Positions 46,307 through 52,122 of a stretch of 52,122 bases of DNA are shown here, in pieces; positions within the stretch are counted from its first letter, which is position 1, and the number at the start of each line of letters is the position of its first letter. The notes under the pieces were generated by a model. That model saw nothing but the letters and a program-made list of their open reading frames with translations, searched no databases and had not been told where the DNA came from. Position numbers and translations under genes: made by a program. The DNA comes from an uncultured Oscillospiraceae bacterium (lineage in GTDB: Bacteria; Bacillota; Clostridia; Oscillospirales; Oscillospiraceae), in NCBI GenBank assembly GCA_947626905.1, contig CANQUE010000010.1, positions 1 through 52,122 of the forward strand. Direction: 5' to 3'.

Positions 46307-47767
46307 GTGAAACAGAGCGTCTTTTTCCGCAACTTCATGGTCACCGCGGCCATGTTCGCGGTGTGCTTTCTGGTGTTCGGCACGACCATGTTCCTCATGG
46401 GCCGGGCCTTCCTGATCCGGGAGAAGCAGGAGAGCCTGTATGCCACCGCCGAGGAAGTGTGCCGCTACGCCGAGGCCATGCACACCGGCGAGGAACTGGA
46501 CAGCTGGGAGATGCGGATGAATCTGGCCGCCATCGCCCAGAGCACCGGGGACCATATCTTCCTGTGCGACCCGGAGGGCACGGTCATCTCCAGCTCGGAC
46601 CGCAGCGCCGCCTCCCCCTATATCGGCCGGCAGCTGCCGGCGTCGGTGATGGACCGGCTGCAGCGGGACGGCAGCTATGAGGAGCTGACCGATCTGGACG
46701 GCTTTTATGAGGGGATGTATTATGTGGTGGCGGCGCCGATCCGGGCCGCCGACGGCCCGGTGGCCGGATACGCCTTCGTCAACTACGCCGGGTCGGACTT
46801 TTTCAGCGTATGGGGCGGGTTCTTGCTGGTGTTCATCATCATCGCCGCCGGGGTGCTGTGCGTGGCGGTCATCTTTGAATACGCCAACGGCCGCCGCCTG
46901 TCCCGGCCCCTGGACGAGATGGCGGAGGCCGCCCACCGGTTCGCCCGGGGCGATTACAGCGCCCGGGTCAGCCCCTATCCCGACGAGGACGAGATCGGCA
47001 CCCTCACCCAGGCGTTCAACACCATGGCCGACAGTCTGGAGCGCAACGAGTCCCGCCGCCGGGAGTTCATCGCCAACGTGTCCCATGAGCTGCGCACGCC
47101 CATGACCTCCATCTCCGGCTTCGCCGACGGCCTGCTGGACGGCACCATCCCCCCGGAGGAGGAAAAGAAGTATCTGCAGACCATCTCCTCGGAGACCAAG
47201 CGGCTGGGCCGGCTGGTGCGGACCATGCTGGATATGTCCCGGCTCCAGGACGGGGACCCGGCGCTTTTGGATAAGACCTTCGACCTGGGGGAGATGGTCC
47301 TGCAGACCATGCTCAGCTTTGAAGAGCGGGTGGATAAGAAACATATGGCCGTGGACCTGCATCTGCCGGAGGACGCGCTGCTGGTCCGGGGCGACACCGA
47401 CTCGCTGACCCGGGTGGTGTACAACCTGGTGGACAACGCCATCAAATTCGCCCGGGAGGGGACCGCCCTCACCGTCAGCGTCTGGAAGGAGGGCGGCAAG
47501 GCCTATACCGCCGTGCAGGATGTGGGCCATACCATCCCGCCCGAGGAGCTGCCGCTGATCTTCGACCGGTTCCACAAGGCCGACCGGTCCCGCAGCCAGG
47601 ACCGGGAGGGCGTGGGCCTGGGCCTGTACATGGTCCGGCAGATCCTGGCGGCCCACGATCAGGATATCTTCGTCACCAGCGAAAACGGCGTCACTGTGTT
47701 CACCTTTACTCTGGCCCTGGCGGAGACCGGCCGCGGCGGGAAGAGCGACGCCGCCCGGACGAAATAG
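46307..47767 (+). CDS. Sensor histidine kinase
   Basis: 486 residues. Two membrane helices (about 10-32 and 160-183) flank an external sensor domain. HAMP follows (RRLSRPLDEMAEAAHRFARGDY), then HisKA with VSHELRTPMTSISGF (His near 260). The HATPase domain has the N box YNLVDNAIKFARE, the G1 box DVGHTIPPEELPLIFDRF and the G2 box GVGLGLYMVRQIL. In G1 the second Gly of the usual DxGxGI is Thr. The start is GTG. The response regulator lies 3 bp upstream and HtrA 73 bp downstream, a layout like that of envelope-stress systems. Confidence 0.95.
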   Translation: MKQSVFFRNFMVTAAMFAVCFLVFGTTMFLMGRAFLIREKQESLYATAEEVCRYAEAMHTGEELDSWEMRMNLAAIAQSTGDHIFLCDPEGTVISSSDRSAASPYIGRQLPASVMDRLQRDGSYEELTDLDGFYEGMYYVVAAPIRAADGPVAGYAFVNYAGSDFFSVWGGFLLVFIIIAAGVLCVAVIFEYANGRRLSRPLDEMAEAAHRFARGDYSARVSPYPDEDEIGTLTQAFNTMADSLERNESRRREFIANVSHELRTPMTSISGFADGLLDGTIPPEEEKKYLQTISSETKRLGRLVRTMLDMSRLQDGDPALLDKTFDLGEMVLQTMLSFEERVDKKHMAVDLHLPEDALLVRGDTDSLTRVVYNLVDNAIKFAREGTALTVSVWKEGGKAYTAVQDVGHTIPPEELPLIFDRFHKADRSRSQDREGVGLGLYMVRQILAAHDQDIFVTSENGVTVFTFTLALAETGRGGKSDAARTK

Positions 47768-47800
47768 ACTGCCGGCTTTAAAGCCATACTGAATATGATC

Positions 47801-47819
47801 GGGCGCGCCCGGCGCGCCC
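47801..47819. repeat. Short perfect inverted repeat before htrA
   Basis: GGGCGCGCC and GGCGCGCCC are exact reverse complements around one base, and a second palindrome GGCTTTAAAGCC (47774-47785) lies before it. They sit between the kinase stop and the HtrA ribosome site. Confidence 0.6.
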
Positions 47820-47840
47820 TACGGAGAAGGAGGAGCCCCT

Positions 47841-49193
47841 ATGGCCCAGGACAGGAACCCGCAATACAACGATTGGTACGCGCAGCCCGCCCAAGAGGAG
47901 CGGAGCGTTCCATATACCGAGCCGGCGCCGGCGCCGGGGCCTGGGAGCGGCTATTCTCAGCCCGCCGGCCCTGTGCCCGGCAGGACCAGCCGCCGGACGA
48001 AGGCGGTATGGATCACGGTCTGCGCGCTGATCCTGTGCCTGGCGGCGGCCGCCGCCGTGTGGCAGGCGGTGAGGCTGACCCGGATGGTGGCGGCCCGCGT
48101 GCCCTCTGCGGACCGGAGCGGCTGGACGGACGGGTCCGGCGTCCAGGTCCCGGGCGATTATTATGAGGATTTTCGGGACTATTTTGACGAGTATTACCAG
48201 TTGTCCAACGAGATCTTCATGCCTCGGGCGGAAACGGGCGCCGGGGTGAGGCTGTCTCTGTTGCCCCGGGCGGAGGAGGAGCTGACGCTCCAGGAGATCT
48301 ATGACCGGGTGAGCCCGGCGGTGGTGGGCATCAGCACCTACCTGGACGGCCAGAGTTTCGGCTGGGGCACCGGGGTGGTGTTCTCTCCGGACGGCTATAT
48401 CGTCACCAACACCCACCTGCTGCAAAGCTGCACCGGGGCCAGGGTGATCCTGGCCGACGGAAGGGAATTTGACGCCCTGCTGGTGGGCGCGGACGAGGCC
48501 AGCGACATCGCGGTGCTGTATGTACAGGCGGAGGACCTGCCCTGGGCCCCCTTCGGGGAATCGGATGACCTGCAGGTGGGGGACACGGCCGTGGCCATCG
48601 GCAACCCCCTGAGCCAGGAATATACCGGCACCATGACCAACGGCATCATCTCCGCCATCGACAGGAACGTGGTCTATGAGGGCCATACCATGACCTTGCT
48701 GCAGACCAACGCCGCCCTGAACGAGGGCAACTCCGGCGGCCCGCTCATCAACGCGGCTGGCCAGGTGGTGGGCATCACCAATATGAAGGTCATGACCTCC
48801 TATGACGCCACGGTGGAGGGCATCGGCTTTGCCATCCCCTCGTCGGTGGTGAAGCAGATCGCCGACCAGCTTTTGGAGCAGGGGGTGGTGTCCGGGGAGC
48901 CCACCATCGGCATCGTGGCCGGACCGGTGAACGACGAGGCCATGGAGCTATACGGCCTGCCCAAGGGCATCTATGTCACGGAGGTGTCCCCGGGCTCCGA
49001 CGCGCTGGAGAAAGGCCTGCAGAAAGGGGATGTGATCACCGCCGTCAACGGCAGGCCGATCACCACCGTGGCCCAGGTGAATCATATCAAAGAGGATATG
49101 AAGGTGGGCGACAGCCTGACCTTGAGCGTGTACCGGGAGGGGAAGAGCTTCGATATAGAGATCCTTCTGGTGGACAAGGCGGATATCCAATAA
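47841..49193 (+). CDS. HtrA/DegP-family membrane-anchored serine protease (S1C) with PDZ domain
   Basis: 450 residues. A Pro/Gln/Tyr-rich cytoplasmic N-terminus (about 1-53), one membrane helix (54-77), and an acidic/aromatic linker with several Tyr and Phe precede the protease domain (about 140-340). The triad is visible as His in YIVTNTHLL (about 192), Asp in SDIAVLYV (about 221) and Ser in NEGNSGGPL (about 298). A PDZ domain covers about 360-440 (GIYVTEVSPGSDALEKGLQKGDVI). It degrades or refolds misfolded proteins outside the membrane. GGAGAAGGAGGAG precedes the ATG. Position after a two-component system suggests stress-induced expression. Confidence 0.95.
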   Translation: MAQDRNPQYNDWYAQPAQEERSVPYTEPAPAPGPGSGYSQPAGPVPGRTSRRTKAVWITVCALILCLAAAAAVWQAVRLTRMVAARVPSADRSGWTDGSGVQVPGDYYEDFRDYFDEYYQLSNEIFMPRAETGAGVRLSLLPRAEEELTLQEIYDRVSPAVVGISTYLDGQSFGWGTGVVFSPDGYIVTNTHLLQSCTGARVILADGREFDALLVGADEASDIAVLYVQAEDLPWAPFGESDDLQVGDTAVAIGNPLSQEYTGTMTNGIISAIDRNVVYEGHTMTLLQTNAALNEGNSGGPLINAAGQVVGITNMKVMTSYDATVEGIGFAIPSSVVKQIADQLLEQGVVSGEPTIGIVAGPVNDEAMELYGLPKGIYVTEVSPGSDALEKGLQKGDVITAVNGRPITTVAQVNHIKEDMKVGDSLTLSVYREGKSFDIEILLVDKADIQ

Positions 49194-49205
49194 AGAAAAA
49201 AGCAA

Positions 49206-49241
49206 AGAGGACGGGGCCGCCGGGCCCCGTCTTTTTGTACG
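49206..49241. terminator. Terminator of htrA, shared with the minus-strand small ORFs
   Basis: GACGGGGCC and GGCCCCGTC pair, followed by TTTTTG on the plus strand. On the minus strand CTCTTTGCTTTTTT follows. Confidence 0.88.
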
Positions 49242-49244
49242 CCG

Positions 49245-49391
49245 TTATTGGATGTGTTCTTCCGCGAAGTCGTCCCGGACGCGCATGCCCATGTCCTCCC
49301 GGGTCCCGGTGGGAAATTTGGCAATGCCGGTGTGATCGAATTTGGCCGCCAGGCGCGTTTCCGGGTCCAGGCGCGGATTTGCCCCTGTCAC
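49245..49391 (-). CDS. Possible 48-residue small ORF downstream of the Asn/Gln-rich gene
   Basis: A GTG-initiated frame of 48 residues. It lies 15 bases after, and in the same reading frame as, the stop of the Asn/Gln-rich gene. It encodes a charged soluble peptide (RLDPETRLAAKFDHTGIAKF, then PTGTREDMGMRVRDDFAEEH). Its third codon positions are GC-rich like those of real genes here. The ribosome site (AAGGCACGG) is weak. It would be part of the same transcript and ends at the shared terminator. It could be a separate small protein, an extension reached by TGA readthrough, or chance. Confidence 0.35.
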   Translation of the reverse strand: MTGANPRLDPETRLAAKFDHTGIAKFPTGTREDMGMRVRDDFAEEHIQ

Positions 49392-49406
49392 GTCAGGGCC
49401 GTGCCT

Positions 49407-49538
49407 TCAATCCTGGCCGTTGTTCTGGCCGGAACGGTTATTCTGACTATTGTTCTGGCTGTTGTTGCCCTGGTTGCCGCTGCGATCATTGTTCTGGCCG
49501 TTGTTTTTGCCGCTGTGCTTGTTGTTCTTGGCAGACAT
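49407..49538 (-). CDS. Asn/Gln-rich 43-residue protein, candidate forespore (gamma-SASP-like) protein
   Basis: 43 residues starting MSAKNNKHSGKNNGQNN and made almost only of Asn, Gln, Ser, Gly and a few Lys, Arg and His, with NNSQNNSQNN in the centre. No hydrophobic residue follows the first Met-Ser-Ala. AGGTGA lies before the second of two ATG codons (the chosen one). The promoter at 49556-49585 is of the forespore sigma-G type and almost identical in layout to that of spoVAC. Gamma-type small acid-soluble spore proteins of Bacillus are also Asn/Gln-rich and sigma-G controlled, but there is no repeat of their AQQVRKQNQ motif. The spore role is therefore an inference from composition and promoter. 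Confidence 0.7.
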   Translation of the reverse strand: MSAKNNKHSGKNNGQNNDRSGNQGNNSQNNSQNNRSGQNNGQD

Positions 49539-49555
49539 GCTCATCACCTCGCCGT

Positions 49556-49585
49556 TAGTATGGCCCGGCGGCCGGGCGGATATGC
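49556..49585 (-). promoter_or_regulatory. Sigma-G/F-type (forespore) promoter of the Asn/Gln-rich gene
   Basis: On the minus strand GCATA (49581-49585), 18 bases, then CATACTA (49556-49562). The bases that follow, ACGGCGAGGTGAT, parallel GCGGCAGGTGAT after the spoVAC promoter. The start codon lies 17 bases after the -10 box, giving an 11-base leader. Confidence 0.75.
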
Positions 49586-49644
49586 GCCCAAAGGGAGCCG
49601 ATGGCCGGAAAGCGGGAAAAATGGGGGCGCAGGGGGATTTTTCC

Positions 49645-49673
49645 TTGACAATTGATCGGGTTTGACGTTTAAT
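49645..49673 (+). promoter_or_regulatory. Promoter of ppdK
   Basis: TTGACA (49645-49650) and TTTAAT (49668-49673) with a 17-base spacer. An overlapping alternative is TTGATC-17-TATAAG. The leader is about 85 bases long. Confidence 0.75.
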
Positions 49674-49694
49674 ATATAAGGTTAAAAATAAGTG

Positions 49695-49720
49695 GGCGCC
49701 GGATCTTGGCGCCGCTTTTA
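49695..49720 (+). terminator. Hairpin in the ppdK leader, terminator-like
   Basis: GGCGCC-GGATCTT-GGCGCC followed by GCTTTTA. The stem is short but GC-only and the T-run has four bases, so it could cause partial termination upstream of ppdK or merely stabilise the messenger. Confidence 0.45.
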
Positions 49721-49765
49721 TAAAAGGTCAATTATTTCACCTATTTACAAGGAGGATACCGCATA

Positions 49766-52122
<2,357 letters not shown>

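Overview
The window is a gene-dense, high-GC segment of a bacterial chromosome. It most likely comes from a spore-forming, anaerobic member of the Clostridia resembling the high-GC Oscillospiraceae (Flavonifractor, Lawsonibacter and relatives). This placement rests on family content, not on a database search. The supporting genes are pyruvate phosphate dikinase, Rex, RicT (YaaT), an orphan SpoVAC, YitT, NusG-domain-II and Gx-transporter proteins, SLH-anchored surface proteins, a TM1266-type hydrogenase-system regulator, and Firmicute-style AGGAGG ribosome sites. I found no insertion sequence, prophage or CRISPR array. The window opens inside groEL and closes inside ppdK.

Layout. 1-3600: groEL 3' end, then a membrane protein, a lipoprotein and a Sel1-repeat protein on the minus strand. 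3655-4604: rplM-rpsI with a consensus promoter. 4760-5326: a divergent ThyX-family gene. 5390-12949: a long minus-strand unit reading FHA-FtsW/RodA, class B PBP, ABC-F ATPase, YdcF-like protein, ilvA, ridA. Facing it across overlapping promoters are a NusG-II gene, a Gx transporter and a DUF975 protein (12952-14624). 14668-15831: a second SEDS gene (RodA). 15972-17196: RadC and tRNA-Thr(CGU). 17523-20570: a 1015-residue Cys/His-rich SLH lipoprotein. 20695-23958: GNAT, then rex-mnmE-hypothetical. 24156-26374: holB-ricT-small ORF. 26422-31338: a parvulin-like foldase, a NYN/LOTUS protein, an SLH-transglutaminase protein and an Sfp-type PPTase. 31397-34106: TM1266-type regulator plus an SsuABC-like ABC transporter. 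34363-38694: an autoregulated GntR gene and its membrane partner, a Gfo/Idh/MocA oxidoreductase and a CDF metal transporter. 38750-42079: YitT, SpoVAC, PadR and a DUF4097 protein. 42164-45420: an amino-acid ABC operon followed by an unusual SBP-like lipoprotein. 45611-49193: response regulator, histidine kinase and HtrA protease. 49245-49538: small minus-strand ORFs. 49766-end: ppdK.

The most notable signals are these. (1) The lipoprotein at 42164-42949 looks like a circularly permuted SBP_bac_3 solute-binding domain. (2) Two nearly identical forespore (sigma-G-type) promoters lie before spoVAC and before an unlisted 43-residue Asn/Gln-rich small protein at 49407-49538, which suggests a spore-core protein. 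(3) The NusG-II gene at 12952 appears to be leaderless, with its promoter interlocked with that of the cell-wall operon. (4) A Cys/His-repeat SLH lipoprotein carries tandem modules of about 100 residues. (5) An EF-hand loop sits inside a parvulin domain. (6) A structured leader precedes the TM1266/ABC unit. (7) A perfect 12-bp inverted repeat covers the -10 box of the GntR gene.
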